From: Phocicoccus schoeneichii
GTDB taxonomy: Bacteria > Bacillota > Bacilli > Staphylococcales > Salinicoccaceae
Length of the DNA: 64,000 nt
NCBI RefSeq assembly: GCF_014635565.1
Contig: NZ_BMDB01000004.1
Coordinates: forward strand, 154,331-218,330
Direction of reading: 5' to 3'
The first letter of the stretch is position 1. The number at the start of each line of letters is the position of its first letter. The notes below the pieces were generated by a model that worked only from the letters and a program-made list of their open reading frames with translations, made no database searches and was not told the origin of the DNA. A program made the translations under genes and the position numbers. This document shows, piece after piece, positions 17,753 through 26,524 of this stretch.

Positions 17753-19201
17753 AAATGTGGATAGACCGAGCCCTTCTTGAATTCTGTATAGAATTGTTTT
17801 CATTATACTATCTTCAGCTTCTTCCTCATAATCGAGCGTGTAAATACCATTTTTGTTATTCCAAAGTCTATCGTAATATTCATTCATGGAAATCATTTCT
17901 TCGCTGTCCGAATTTGACTTAACAACAAGGTCGGTTTCTAAGTTTAAATCTTTCAAGTTACGTCTTGTGAAGTTAGATGAACCCACAATCAAAGTTGAAT
18001 CTTCACCATTATCATGCAGCATAAACTTTGCATGAAACTGCTCACCATGAGACTTATACCAACGAATTTCTGGAGGATTTTTATAATTCATTAACTCACT
18101 CGCCACAGGCTTGTTTGGAATACCGTTCTTCTCATTACCAAAAGCATCTTGGTTAATATCTAAAATCAGTTGCACCTGCACATCGCGATCTAACGCCTTC
18201 TTCAGTGCTTTAATAAATCCACGATCCGAAAGATAAAACACACCGATTTTAAGAGAATCCCCCGCTTCAGCTTCATTCACTGTGTCAATTAGCGCTTCTC
18301 TAATCTTACCTTCAGTGACGAGAGAAATTTCGTATTCACCTGTGTTTTTATCAGTTTCGACTTCGTACTTCTTAATTTTAGATGTATCATATCCTGAAAA
18401 ATCTAAAACAGCAGTTTCACTTTTTAATAAATCGTTCAAAGTATCTCCAGAAAACCGCACTGCAATATTAGAGTGCAAGCTCGAACCATCATGTGGATTA
18501 AGTGACGCAATGACCGCTTCTTTCTCATTCATGATTGTCTTGCGGTGATTGGCTTTGAAGTTTAAGAGTCTTAAATAACTCCCAATACCCACTTTGTCAT
18601 CCATCGGACGAAGTGCGTTTGGTAAAATTTTCAGACCACCTGGTTTTATCCAAGTAAGAAACATCCTGTAATAACCACCGTATAGATAGTTAGAATCTCT
18701 TAATTTAGACAGATCCGTTTCTATAACATCAATTCCAGCATCACGTAATTTTTTGTATACGTGCGTGTCATATGTACCATAAAAAGAGTTGATGGGATCT
18801 GTGATGACGGTAATTGGAATGTCAGACTCTTGTTTCTTTTGTACTAAACGAGCTGCAAAATCCTCAGACAAAGTTGGGAACTCAAGTGTGTCGTGATTAT
18901 AGTCATCGTTAAATAAGAACATGTCGACGAGGAGAAAATCCTCAGCATGATCGATCACTTCGTACATCGTTTCAACAATTTCTTGCTCATGATGGACTGC
19001 TTTGTTTTTATCTTCATATGTCACATCATAGAGTAGGTCTAAATCATCTGTTTTAACAAAATCAGACTGAGTAGAAATCCCTTTAGGGAGTGGCTTAAAG
19101 AGCGAATAGACCCCAACGAAAAGCGGGATAGCAACGAGAATCGCCACCGCACCAACAGTCACCCTGACAAACCTTCGCCTACGATAATTCTTTTTTGTCA
19201 T
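17750..19201 (-). CDS. Phospholipase D superfamily protein, membrane-anchored
   Basis: 483 aa with one N-terminal signal-anchor helix (about 13-33) after a very basic start (KKNYRRRRFVR). Two PLD catalytic motifs are visible: NHRKTIMNEKEAVIASLNPHD (H-x-K) near residue 218 and FHAKFMLHDNGEDSTLIVGSSN (H-x-K...) near residue 388. Two HKD motifs indicate a phosphatidyltransferase or phospholipase of the cardiolipin-synthase type, but the protein lacks the usual two N-terminal helices of Cls and could be another phosphodiesterase. Substrate unknown. Confidence 0.88.
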   Translation of the reverse strand: MTKKNYRRRRFVRVTVGAVAILVAIPLFVGVYSLFKPLPKGISTQSDFVKTDDLDLLYDVTYEDKNKAVHHEQEIVETMYEVIDHAEDFLLVDMFLFNDDYNHDTLEFPTLSEDFAARLVQKKQESDIPITVITDPINSFYGTYDTHVYKKLRDAGIDVIETDLSKLRDSNYLYGGYYRMFLTWIKPGGLKILPNALRPMDDKVGIGSYLRLLNFKANHRKTIMNEKEAVIASLNPHDGSSLHSNIAVRFSGDTLNDLLKSETAVLDFSGYDTSKIKKYEVETDKNTGEYEISLVTEGKIREALIDTVNEAEAGDSLKIGVFYLSDRGFIKALKKALDRDVQVQLILDINQDAFGNEKNGIPNKPVASELMNYKNPPEIRWYKSHGEQFHAKFMLHDNGEDSTLIVGSSNFTRRNLKDLNLETDLVVKSNSDSEEMISMNEYYDRLWNNKNGIYTLDYEEEAEDSIMKTILYRIQEGLGLSTF

Positions 19202-19248
19202 AAGAACACCTCACGATACCTATTTGATTATTATTATACAGGAAATGA

Positions 19249-19536
19249 GTGAATTTACTTTTAGAAAGGAGTAAACAGATTGTAAATTATAGTTCAACAA
19301 TTTTAGGAAGTTTAATTATTGTATTCACATCAGGAGTAGCGTCCATCTCAATTATTATGGTTGGTGTATTAATGTTTGTACCATGGGGCGTCTCTGCTAT
19401 TTATTACTTAGAAGTGCTTGGAGTCGGAGTTGGAGATTACTGGATTTGGGCAGTTCCATGTTACCTATGTATCGTATTCGCTATGATTTATGGAATTACA
19501 GGAATTGGTTTAGGAATGAAGAAGAAAGAAGCATAA
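19249..19536 (+). CDS. Small membrane protein, uncertain start
   Basis: Up to 95 aa with two or three hydrophobic helices, rich in G, I and V (GSLIIVFTSGVASISIIMVGVLMFVPWG...), ending GLGMKKKEA. The open frame starts at GTG 19249, but the only good ribosome site (AAAGGAG, 19265-19271) lies inside it. Seven bases after that site is ATT (19279), which would give a protein starting (M)VNYSSTILG. A rare ATT start is therefore possible; otherwise the start codon has mutated. Family not recognised. It has its own terminator. Confidence 0.6.
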   Translation: MNLLLERSKQIVNYSSTILGSLIIVFTSGVASISIIMVGVLMFVPWGVSAIYYLEVLGVGVGDYWIWAVPCYLCIVFAMIYGITGIGLGMKKKEA

Positions 19537-19597
19537 CTCTTTATAGAACTATTGGTTAGTAGTAATTTAAACCAATAAAATAAGCTTTAATCATGAT

Positions 19598-19632
19598 AAA
19601 ACCCGTATTTCATTGAAATACGGGTTTTATGT
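19598..19632 (+). terminator. Terminator after the small membrane gene
   Basis: AAAACCCGTATTTC and its exact complement around a 3-base loop. It marks the left edge of clear core sequence. Confidence 0.88.
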
Positions 19633-19687
19633 ATGAAACTAGGAATGAAGGAAATCCTAGTTGTATTCTTAAATTGGTATATTAAAA

Positions 19688-19848
19688 GGTATTATTCACG
19701 CTTATTTTAAGGATAGTTCATGTGATTACATTAAGCAAGGGTAAAAGGGTATTATTCACGAATTTCTTTTCTTGCAGTATACACTGTAAACTCTGTATAC
19801 ATAATTTACATGGTTTACATCGTTTACAAGGTTTACAGGGTATACAAG
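19688..19848. repeat. Iteron-like repeats
   Basis: GGTATTATTCACG occurs at 19688-19700 and 19748-19760, exactly 60 bases apart. It is followed by five adjoining 9-bp units of consensus GTTTACANG (19804-19848, first and last imperfect), preceded by two GTATAC/GTAAAC half-copies. Short tandem iterons of this kind are typical of plasmid replication origins or partition sites. No rep or par gene is adjacent, so this would be a remnant. The remaining DNA to 20090 shows nothing recognisable. Confidence 0.6.
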
Positions 19849-20090
19849 AGTCACTTTTATAATTTCATCGGTCGAGAGTGTTATAAAGATAAATACAGCA
19901 GTTTTTTCGTTCATTCTTACGCTTTAAAATGTCCTACTCTAGCATTAACACCTGAGTGTCTCTAAATGCTCTTATAATCGATTTTAAAGCGTCAATATTA
20001 TTGATTTTAAACATCTAAACTTAATTCAAGTAAATTTCTTGCTAATCTATCAGAGTTTTACATAAATAGGTTAGATTAAACACTATGACA

Positions 20091-20181
20091 AGCTTAAATA
20101 TTTAAAAGAAAAAAGGACAGAGCAGTAAACCTACTCTATCCTAGTTATATCAATTGTTATAGCTATTTTATCCAGTTTGTC
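20091..20181. repeat. 91-bp direct repeat, copy 1
   Basis: Identical over 91 bases to 22391-22481. It includes a weak hairpin (GGACAGAG...CTCTATCC) that could terminate transcription, and its end is the left arm of a 30-bp palindrome. It looks like a common end piece of the cassettes in this region. Confidence 0.95.
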
Positions 20182-20203
20182 TTAATTGCAATTATGACAA
20201 ACT
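20174..20203. repeat. Cassette-boundary palindrome 1
   Basis: A 30-bp palindrome: arms AGTTTGTC/GACAAACT with an inner palindrome TAATTGCAATTA. It is the best copy of a family also at 21011, 21354, 21942, 22474 and 23011, all exactly 30 bp and all between genes. Confidence 0.85.
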
Positions 20204-20219
20204 CATTAAAGGTCTATAT

Positions 20220-20687
20220 TTAATTTTTTCTATTTATCTCTTCTATAGTTTTATCAAAAGCATCTTGCTCTTCATCAATTAGTATATCTGGAGTTGTTCC
20301 ATACTTTTCATTCCCAGTTCCATCAGGATTTAATCCATACAACATACTGAACCTAACTATTAGTCCACTATTTGGGAGGCTAATTAAGATAGGATCTGCT
20401 ACTCCTCCATCTCCCCCAGTATTTGTTCCAACTAATGTTGCAAAATCTGTATTTTTTGAAAACATTGCAAAATTTTCTGAAGAAGAGTATACATCTTCAC
20501 TTACCAGTATCCATATCTTTCCCTGAAATAGCTTTTCATCATATTTGGGCTTAATCTTTTGAGTATCTAATACATAGTGAGAATAATTTGAGTTTTTAGT
20601 ATTAATCTCTAATGATTGTGGAAGATTACTAATTGGTTTAATTTCACCTTCATTAAACTTAGATTCTAAAATATGATTTATACTTTA
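20220..20687 (-). pseudogene. S41-family peptidase, C-terminal remnant
   Basis: A continuous minus-strand frame without its own start encodes LESKFNEGEIKPISNL...KIWILVSEDVYSSSENFAMFSKN...LVGTNTGGDGGVADP...IDEEQDAFDKTIEEINRKN. The S-S-E-N-F and G-T-x-T-G-G segments match the serine protease core of C-terminal processing peptidases (S41), with the catalytic Ser in YSSSE. The N-terminal half is missing; the frame begins where the next gene upstream ends. Its stop lies 17 bases before a boundary palindrome, so it was the last gene of the cassette series. Confidence 0.7.
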
Positions 20688-20915
20688 CATTATTACAAAA
20701 TAGCCCATGCATAAAGCTATGATTGACAGTATATAATGAAGTGCTTGCAACCATTCTTTATTCTTTATGCCTACAATTACATTTAAGCTTCCAACAACTA
20801 TAACCGCTGCAACACTTATCAACCATGTAAACATTCCTCTTACAAATATAAACTCAAAAACTGCTAATACACCTACGATTAAAAATGCATACTGTAAATA
20901 TTTAATATTTTTCAT
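20685..20915 (-). CDS. Small membrane protein, hypothetical (cassette gene)
   Basis: 76 aa from ATG 20915, which has an AAAGGAGAG ribosome site; an upstream Met at 20951 lacks one. There are three hydrophobic stretches (about 5-25, 28-46 and 55-75) with little charged sequence between them. It overlaps the start of the truncated peptidase frame, suggesting the junction deleted the peptidase 5' end. Family not recognised. Confidence 0.65.
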   Translation of the reverse strand: MKNIKYLQYAFLIVGVLAVFEFIFVRGMFTWLISVAAVIVVGSLNVIVGIKNKEWLQALHYILSIIALCMGYFVIM

Positions 20916-21010
20916 AATATCTCTCCTTTTACATCGAATATATAATTGCATATAAATCTACTTACTATGTTGCAATTATATATTCTTTATTTCTATTTAT
21001 TTTTTGTATA

Positions 21011-21040
21011 AACTTTACTCAATTACTACTATTACAAACT
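21011..21040. repeat. Cassette-boundary palindrome 2
   Basis: 30 bp, AACTTTACTCAATT...ATTACAAACT; the right arm matches the family, the left arm is diverged. Confidence 0.6.
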
Positions 21041-21056
21041 ATTTTCTTATATTTAG

Positions 21057-21323
21057 TTAAAAGCTTTTTTCATCTAAATTATCAACATATTCTTTGGCTT
21101 CCTTAAGCCCCATTCCTGTTTCTTGTCTCAATCTTTTTATAGCTGGTATTTTTTTATTATCTGCTATAAGTTCTTTTAGTTCTTCATCAATGTTTACATC
21201 TTCAATTCCTAGATAGTCCATTATCTGATCTAATTTTTTATCCATATGTTTTATCTTTGCATCTGAAGGGTCGGATGAAGCTAATAATAGCACTATTATA
21301 GTTAATAATAAGCTTGTTTCCAT
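21057..21323 (-). CDS. Membrane-anchored L7/L12 C-terminal-like protein (cassette gene)
   Basis: 88 aa. A short N-terminal hydrophobic segment (about 4-15) is followed by a charged coiled region (KIKHMDKKLDQIMDYLG) and a C-terminal stretch KIPAIKRLRQETGMGLKEAKEYVD that closely resembles the factor-binding helix pair of ribosomal protein L7/L12. Such proteins are common small orphans in Bacillota; their role is not known. An AAGGAGC ribosome site precedes the ATG, and a boundary palindrome lies 31 bases upstream. Confidence 0.75.
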   Translation of the reverse strand: METSLLLTIIVLLLASSDPSDAKIKHMDKKLDQIMDYLGIEDVNIDEELKELIADNKKIPAIKRLRQETGMGLKEAKEYVDNLDEKSF

Positions 21324-21353
21324 GCGAACAAGCTCCTTTTTTATTTAAGATAG

Positions 21354-21383
21354 AGTTTTACTCAATTAGCATTAAGTCAAACT
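21354..21383. repeat. Cassette-boundary palindrome 3
   Basis: 30 bp, AGTTTTACTCAATT...AAGTCAAACT. Confidence 0.65.
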
Positions 21384-21438
21384 AGACTTTTCTAGTTTAA
21401 AAGCTATTTAGTGCATTTTATAAATATATTACCTTGAT

Positions 21439-21918
21439 CTAATCAATTGTGAACTCTGCTGCTAAATTATATTCATCAAAATCTCCTGTGTCTCTAAAAT
21501 CTAATATTTTTTTAACTATACGGTATTCACCGGTATCTAAATCTCCATAAAGCCAATTCCAATCAATTGTGAACTCTTCATTTGCCGATGGAGCTAACTC
21601 ATAACCGATACCATTAAATCCGTATTCATCTATGATAATAGGTACTTGATACCAACTTCCTTTAATTTTCTTTTCAATCAGAAAGTCATCGCTATATACA
21701 CATTGTTTATCAGAGTTATTCTCAAATATTACTGTCAACCCTGTTGGAGAGACACTATCTTCTTTGATATTCATAGAAACACCATCAAAGTTATTGACTG
21801 TATCATATTGTGTAGGTTCCCAATCATTTACTGCTGTTGAATCTCCATTTCCATTGCTACAAGCAACTAATAAAACACTTACTAGCAGTGTAAGAGCTAA
21901 AAATAGATTTTTTTTCAT
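21439..21918 (-). CDS. Lipoprotein with bacterial Ig-like fold (cassette gene)
   Basis: 159 aa from ATG 21918, which follows GAGGAGGG. The signal peptide ends in the lipobox VLLVACSNG. The mature part (GLTVIFENNSDKQCVYSDDFLIEKKIKGSWYQVP...GEYRIVKKI) matches the layout of small bacterial Ig-like lipoproteins: an N-N-S motif, a W-x-x-V-P strand and a GEYRI strand. Function unknown; surface-located. It sits between boundary palindromes, the upstream one only 24 bases from its start codon. Confidence 0.8.
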   Translation of the reverse strand: MKKNLFLALTLLVSVLLVACSNGNGDSTAVNDWEPTQYDTVNNFDGVSMNIKEDSVSPTGLTVIFENNSDKQCVYSDDFLIEKKIKGSWYQVPIIIDEYGFNGIGYELAPSANEEFTIDWNWLYGDLDTGEYRIVKKILDFRDTGDFDEYNLAAEFTID

Positions 21919-21941
21919 CAAATACCCTCCTCTTTTTTTTG

Positions 21942-21971
21942 AGTTTGTCTTAATTGCATTTTTGACAAACT
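21942..21971. repeat. Cassette-boundary palindrome 4
   Basis: 30 bp with perfect arms AGTTTGTC/GACAAACT (9 bp if the flanking G/C pair is counted). Confidence 0.85.
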
Positions 21972-22005
21972 CAACAATGAAATTTTTTACAAGTTTATAT
22001 AAAAA

Positions 22006-22390
22006 TTAGCGAGAATATAACTCAATTATTTTTTGGTTGGTTGTTTCATCTGATTCGCTAAAATCAATAAAATATTTTTGTTGCCAGTTTTGAGTTTTCT
22101 TTGCTTGGTCACTGGCAGGTAAATCCCAACTAGGATAAACTCTGATTCCCATCTTTCCTTTACTAGAGTGAGAAGTTAGAATTTTTTTATTCAACAAAAT
22201 GTCTTTTGGAAAAACAAATTGTCCTAATTTATTCTCACTTTCAAAAGTATTAATGACTAATAAATCAGGAGCAGTTTCATGACCATAAGGCTGATTTACA
22301 TTATCCTGATCTTTTTCCCAAAAAGCAACGAATTGTCCAACTTTTGTAGGTGTTGCATTCGCAACTCTGAATCGTACAGTTTTTGAATCT
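22006..22390 (-). pseudogene. mepB: MepB family protein, 5'-truncated
   Basis: An open minus-strand frame gives FRVANATPTKVGQFVAFWEKD...YGHETAPDLLVINTF...LGQFVFPKDILLNKKILTSHSSKGKMGIRVYPSWD. This is the typical MepB body (W-x-K, L-G-Q-F-x-F-P, G-K-x-G-x-R-V-Y-P-x-W). MepB is a small cytosolic protein encoded with the MepA efflux pump in S. aureus; its activity is unknown. The N-terminal part is missing because the frame is cut exactly at the 91-bp repeat (22391). An internal ATG at 22197 could express only the last 63 residues. Confidence 0.8.
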
Positions 22391-22481
22391 AGCTTAAATA
22401 TTTAAAAGAAAAAAGGACAGAGCAGTAAACCTACTCTATCCTAGTTATATCAATTGTTATAGCTATTTTATCCAGTTTGTC
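22391..22481. repeat. 91-bp direct repeat, copy 2
   Basis: Identical to 20091-20181. It abuts the truncated mepB and overlaps palindrome 5, so the repeat and palindrome travel together as one end piece. Confidence 0.95.
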
Positions 22482-22503
22482 ATATTTGCATTTGTGACAA
22501 ACT
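22474..22503. repeat. Cassette-boundary palindrome 5
   Basis: 30 bp with perfect 9-bp arms AGTTTGTCA/TGACAAACT. Confidence 0.85.
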
Positions 22504-22564
22504 GATGCTTTTTCAAATCATATTCTATTTTTCAACTATCATCTCCAAATGAAAAAATGTAAAA

Positions 22565-22876
22565 TTAGAGAGATATTCCTTTTCCTCCACTTATTTTTAA
22601 AGTATTAATATTTTCCATTCCTGTAAGAATTGGTTTCGCTCTTTCGATTAACAATTGAGTTGACTCAAGTGATAACGATGCTTTATGTGCATCTTCGTTA
22701 TCCCAAACTTCATAAACAAATACAGCATTTGGTTCCTCATCAGATGTACTTATTAGATATATCTGACATTCTTCTAGATTTTTCATAGATTCCGCTGCTT
22801 CCAATAGAATAGATACTAATTTGTCACGGTCATCTTCTTTCACTAATAATTTACCATATAATCCAAATTTACTCAT
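22565..22876 (-). CDS. Antibiotic biosynthesis monooxygenase (ABM) domain protein
   Basis: 103 aa forming a single ABM ferredoxin-like fold, as in YgiN-type quinol monooxygenases. Supporting segments are FGLYGKLLVKEDDRDKLVSILLEAA, CQIYLISTSDEEPNAVFVYEVWDNEDAHKASL and the helix SLESTQLLIERAKP. The V-Y-E-V-W-D-N strand and following H are typical. These are small cofactor-independent dimers; the substrate here is unknown. AAGGAGG precedes the ATG. It is the only gene between palindromes 5 and 6. Confidence 0.82.
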   Translation of the reverse strand: MSKFGLYGKLLVKEDDRDKLVSILLEAAESMKNLEECQIYLISTSDEEPNAVFVYEVWDNEDAHKASLSLESTQLLIERAKPILTGMENINTLKISGGKGISL

Positions 22877-23010
22877 ATATATCCTCCTTATTATATTTAG
22901 TTTTTTTCTCTTTTTACTAACTATAAATTATTATTAGAATATTCAATAGTTACCCTGTTTTTGATTAAATTATACCACGTAACCAAAATTAAAGATAAAA
23001 TAGTATTATC

Positions 23011-23040
23011 AGTTTTACTCAATTCTTATTGTGACAAACT
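23011..23040. repeat. Cassette-boundary palindrome 6
   Basis: 30 bp, AGTTTTACTCAATT...GTGACAAACT. Confidence 0.65.
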
Positions 23041-23057
23041 AAAATTATAAAAACTTT

Positions 23058-23303
23058 TTATCTTTTTTTCTTATCAGAATCTCCCCATTCCAATAAAGTT
23101 CTATCATACCAAGTTATTTTATCAGGATCTGTTTTTTCATATCTTTTTATTAGTTGCATTAATTTTAATTTAGTTAGTTCTACTTTTCTTTTTAATGTAT
23201 TTGTCTTAACATCATAAACATTTACTATTATCATTTCAGTTTCTTCATCTGCAGTTAAATTATATCTTTCGTATTTACTAATTAAATCATAGTCAAGTTT
23301 CAT
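23058..23303 (-). CDS. Hypothetical protein (cassette gene)
   Basis: 81 aa from the ATG at 23303, which has a GGAGGAGAAA ribosome site. It is highly charged (KLDYDLISKYERYNLTADEETEM...DSDKKKR), with no membrane segment and no motif I recognise. A V-N-V-Y-D-V-K-T-N-T-L-K-R-K-V-E-L run suggests a beta hairpin. It is the most upstream gene of the cassette series, all of whose genes point the same way. Confidence 0.6.
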   Translation of the reverse strand: MKLDYDLISKYERYNLTADEETEMIIVNVYDVKTNTLKRKVELTKLKLMQLIKRYEKTDPDKITWYDRTLLEWGDSDKKKR

Positions 23304-23576
23304 GTTTTCTCCTCCTAACATAAAATATTTTTTGATCTTATTTACTTGATACCCATCTAAAAAATCTTATTTATAATAACCCTACTAACATAATGAAAAA
23401 ATATTTTTTACCATTTTTTTTATTATGTTAGTTATAACAACCGAAGGGCGTTAGGTATATTTAAAACAGCTTTTTTAAACCTTAATATTTTCATTTAATT
23501 TTATTATTATTTCTTAATCGAGCGAAGCGACATTCATAAAAAATTGAGTTTACGAAAAATTTTATGTAAGAGGTTA

Positions 23577-23794
23577 TAGGAAACTTCCTATCAGAGCAAA
23601 ACTTTAGTATTAGGATTTGTATATACAAACCCGTTGCTTGCCTACCAAAAATCTTTTAATTTGGAAGGTAAGCAAAAACTAATTTTAGGCGTTTGTCATG
23701 ACAAACCCGTTGCTTGCCTTACATATTTTAAAAAAAATTGAAGGCGAGCAAAAAATTAAAGTTTTGGGTTTGTCGGACAAAACCGTTGCTTGCC
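23577..23794. repeat. Three palindrome/hairpin units, 76-bp period, plus a further palindrome
   Basis: The motif CCGTTGCTTGCC ends at 23642, 23718 and 23794, exactly 76 bases apart. Each copy is preceded by a different perfect short palindrome (TTTGTATATACAAA, GTTTGTCATGACAAAC, TTTGTCGGACAAA). Copies 1 and 2 are followed by a complementary arm (GGAAGGTAAGCAA; AAGGCGAGCAA), so each can fold into a hairpin. An additional palindrome ATAGGAA-AC-TTCCTAT is at 23577-23592. No gene lies between 23304 and 23850; this may be an origin of transfer or replication, or a regulatory array. Confidence 0.7.
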
Positions 23795-23850
23795 TTCCAA
23801 CACTTTTGAAATTATTTTTACATGAACTTCTTTGTTTTTATAATTTTATT

Positions 23851-26442
23851 TTATTTTTTTAAAGTCTTTTCTATAAAATCCTTTCTAAATCTTTCTTTTA
23901 ATTCAGGAGTTTCTGAATAAAATTTAATTCCCAGCAAGCGAACTTCTTCATTTTCAGTTAATACTTCTACATCTTCTCTTTCCCCAAGGGAAGATAAAAA
24001 ATCTTCTTTCCATTTATCTTGAAGCCTTAAATGATCTCCTTTAGGTTCTAAAAATATTTGGTAAGTACAGTTTTCATCTTGAAGATATAATAAAAAGTCT
24101 GGCATAAATCCTCTTGTTCCATCTATCTCAACTATCTTTATTTTACGTTCATTTCTAATCAGATAAACTTCATTATATTTTTCTTTTAATTGTTTTATAT
24201 AATCATTAATGAAATTTATAAATGAATTTTCCCAAGAGTTCACAATCGCTTTATCATAAATAAACCAATCATGATCTCGCATGTTTCGAGGCTGTACTAA
24301 TTCATCTATATCTGAAATTCCTTGATTGACTTTGTTTAATTCAATTTGATAATCATTAATTAATTTTGAAAATTTTACACCTTCAAAGACAGGCGTCCCA
24401 CGATTTTTCATATAGTTTAGTCGAATCTTCTTCTCCATGGATTCAAAGAATTTTTCTACCATTTCTAGTTTTGTGATTGGATCTAAGTCCTTTATTTCAG
24501 TTTCAGAAGGTAAAGAAACATATAAAGTTAAATCGCCTAAAAAATCCTTACTCTCTATAAAGGTTTTCATACTTGAAATGGAAGGCATATAATTTTTTAG
24601 ATTACTATAATGAAAAAACGGTCTTCTCTGAATGGCTTTTTGAATATATTTTTCTTCCACCTTCCAGCTGACTTCATGAGTTTGAGTAGCTACTTTATGG
24701 GTTATTTTGCTTCCATATTTCTGTTCAATCGCCATTTCAAACGGTATATCAAAGACAGTTGAAACATTGTACTTTTCTAAAGTGTTATAATCTTCTGCTG
24801 TTGTTTCAATTAATTTATTGATATAGATCTTTCCCTCTTTAAAAATAGGATTCTTTTTAAAAGAAGGTTTGATCTTTACTTCTAAATGATGGTATTTATC
24901 TTCTTTTACTTGAATATTAGCTGATTTTAAAGACTTCTCTAGATTTTTAATATAGGCATTATCATTGATTGTATGATAGTGAAGCGACTCAATCACTCTT
25001 AGTTCAGAGTTTTCTCCCCCAAAATCAAAACGTCTGGTATAGGAATCTTCATCTTTGTATTCAAAAGGATAATATCTCGCACCACGACCGATTAATTGTG
25101 CTTCACTGTCCGTTGTTGCCTTTGTTTTTGTTGCTCCTTCACTAATACGGACAATATCAAAGAGATTAAGAACATCCCAACCCTCATTTAGCCTTGCAAC
25201 TGCGAAAATAACACGAATAGGGTTATTAGCTTCTTCTAAACTATTTAAAATCAAAGCATTTTCTTCTGATAAAAAATCTCTGTCATTTGCATTTAAAAGA
25301 TTTCCTTCTGCAAAATCCCATTTTAAGTCCTGAACCACTTGATTGAGGTCTATCTTTTTATAGTAAGCGAACATACTGCTCCAAATACTTTGCTGATGCT
25401 TATAGATAGCATAGCCATTTTCTATTACTTCTTTTAATTCTTCTGCTTCTAAACCTTTAATTAGATTAATAAACTTCTCTTGAGCATTTTGAGAGTTTTT
25501 AATCAGGTTCGATTTAAAAAATATAATCGGTTTTAAGTCGATTCCATGATCTCTTGCAACATATTTTCTATATTGGCTTAACAAAACACTGTTTAACATC
25601 TTATTTCTATCTTCTTCATCAGCTCGTAAAAGCATGACATTCTTTGAATAGCCATCTCTCATAAATTGCCTTAAATCATACTGGTAAACAATTTTATCCC
25701 GATACTTTTCAAATAAGACATCTTTCGTTAAATCAATCGTTGCAGTGTACTCTAACAGTCGGTTAGCTGGATTTAGCTTTAATAAACGATTAACAGTGTT
25801 TTCCCACGTTCTTTCTTCTTGTTCTTTTGTATTAAGTTTTCTTTTATCTCTACGAGTCCAGGCATTAATGTGGTGGGCTTCATCTGCTAAAAGAACAATC
25901 TCCAATTCTTCCAATCCTTCAAAGGTTAAAGAGTTCTCTCTTGGCTCTGTTAGGTCTAAGTGAAGCTTTTGTATGGTGGTTAGCTTTAAATAGATTGTGT
26001 GAGGGTCTGGTAAGCTTGGAAAGACATCAACAATCTGGATATCAATCTGATTTCCATCAATGACAATCCCTTCTTTTCTAAATAAATACTTCAAAGAGTT
26101 TGTATTGGTCAAATTGTCTTTCGTTTTTTTAATAATAGCGTCACTATTTACAAAAAATATAAAGTTCTGCTTGTTTTGTTCCTTGTATAGATAAAGGATA
26201 TTAGAAGCTAAAACAAGCGTTTTTCCTGATCCTGTTGCCATATGAAAAAGTAAATGATTAGAGTACATATCAGCTTAATCGATTTCTTGTGTAAAAATAA
26301 ACTGCGATAAAGCGTGTTCTTGATACGGTCTTAGTTTATGACCTAAATTATCTGCGACATAATCAGGCACTTCTGGTGGTGGATCTGAAAAAATACTATT
26401 AAACTTCTCTACAATCTGCTTGTGTAAGATCTCATTACTCAT
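23851..26442 (-). pseudogene. Type III restriction Res-like helicase-nuclease, nonsense-interrupted orphan
   Basis: The frame starts at ATG 26442 (MSNEILHKQIVEKFNS, AAGGTG upstream) and reads SQFIFTQEID before a TAA at 26277-26275, then continues in frame from ATG 26268 for 805 aa. Superfamily 2 motifs are present: MATGSGKT, LADEAHHINAW, EYTATID, GWDVLNLFD and QLIGRGARYYPF. The C-terminus has PDFLLYL...FLEPKG, an E-x-K core of a PD-(D/E)XK nuclease as in type III Res subunits. No mod (methylase/specificity) gene is next to it; an ABC transporter is upstream instead. Without Mod, and with the nonsense codon removing the first 55 residues, it is likely non-functional, though the 805-aa part keeps all helicase motifs. 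Confidence 0.8.
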
Positions 26443-26524
26443 CTTTTACACCTTCTTTTTGATATTAACTCACAAAGTCCCTAAATCTATGTAGAGATAT
26501 AGGGACCAATTAAATTAGAAGATT

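Noticed and set aside
23427..23460. Classical integron attC (GCGTTAGGT resembles GTTRRRY)
   Set aside because: Only one core-like heptamer is present with no matching partner arm at proper spacing, and it is not shared by the cassette boundaries.
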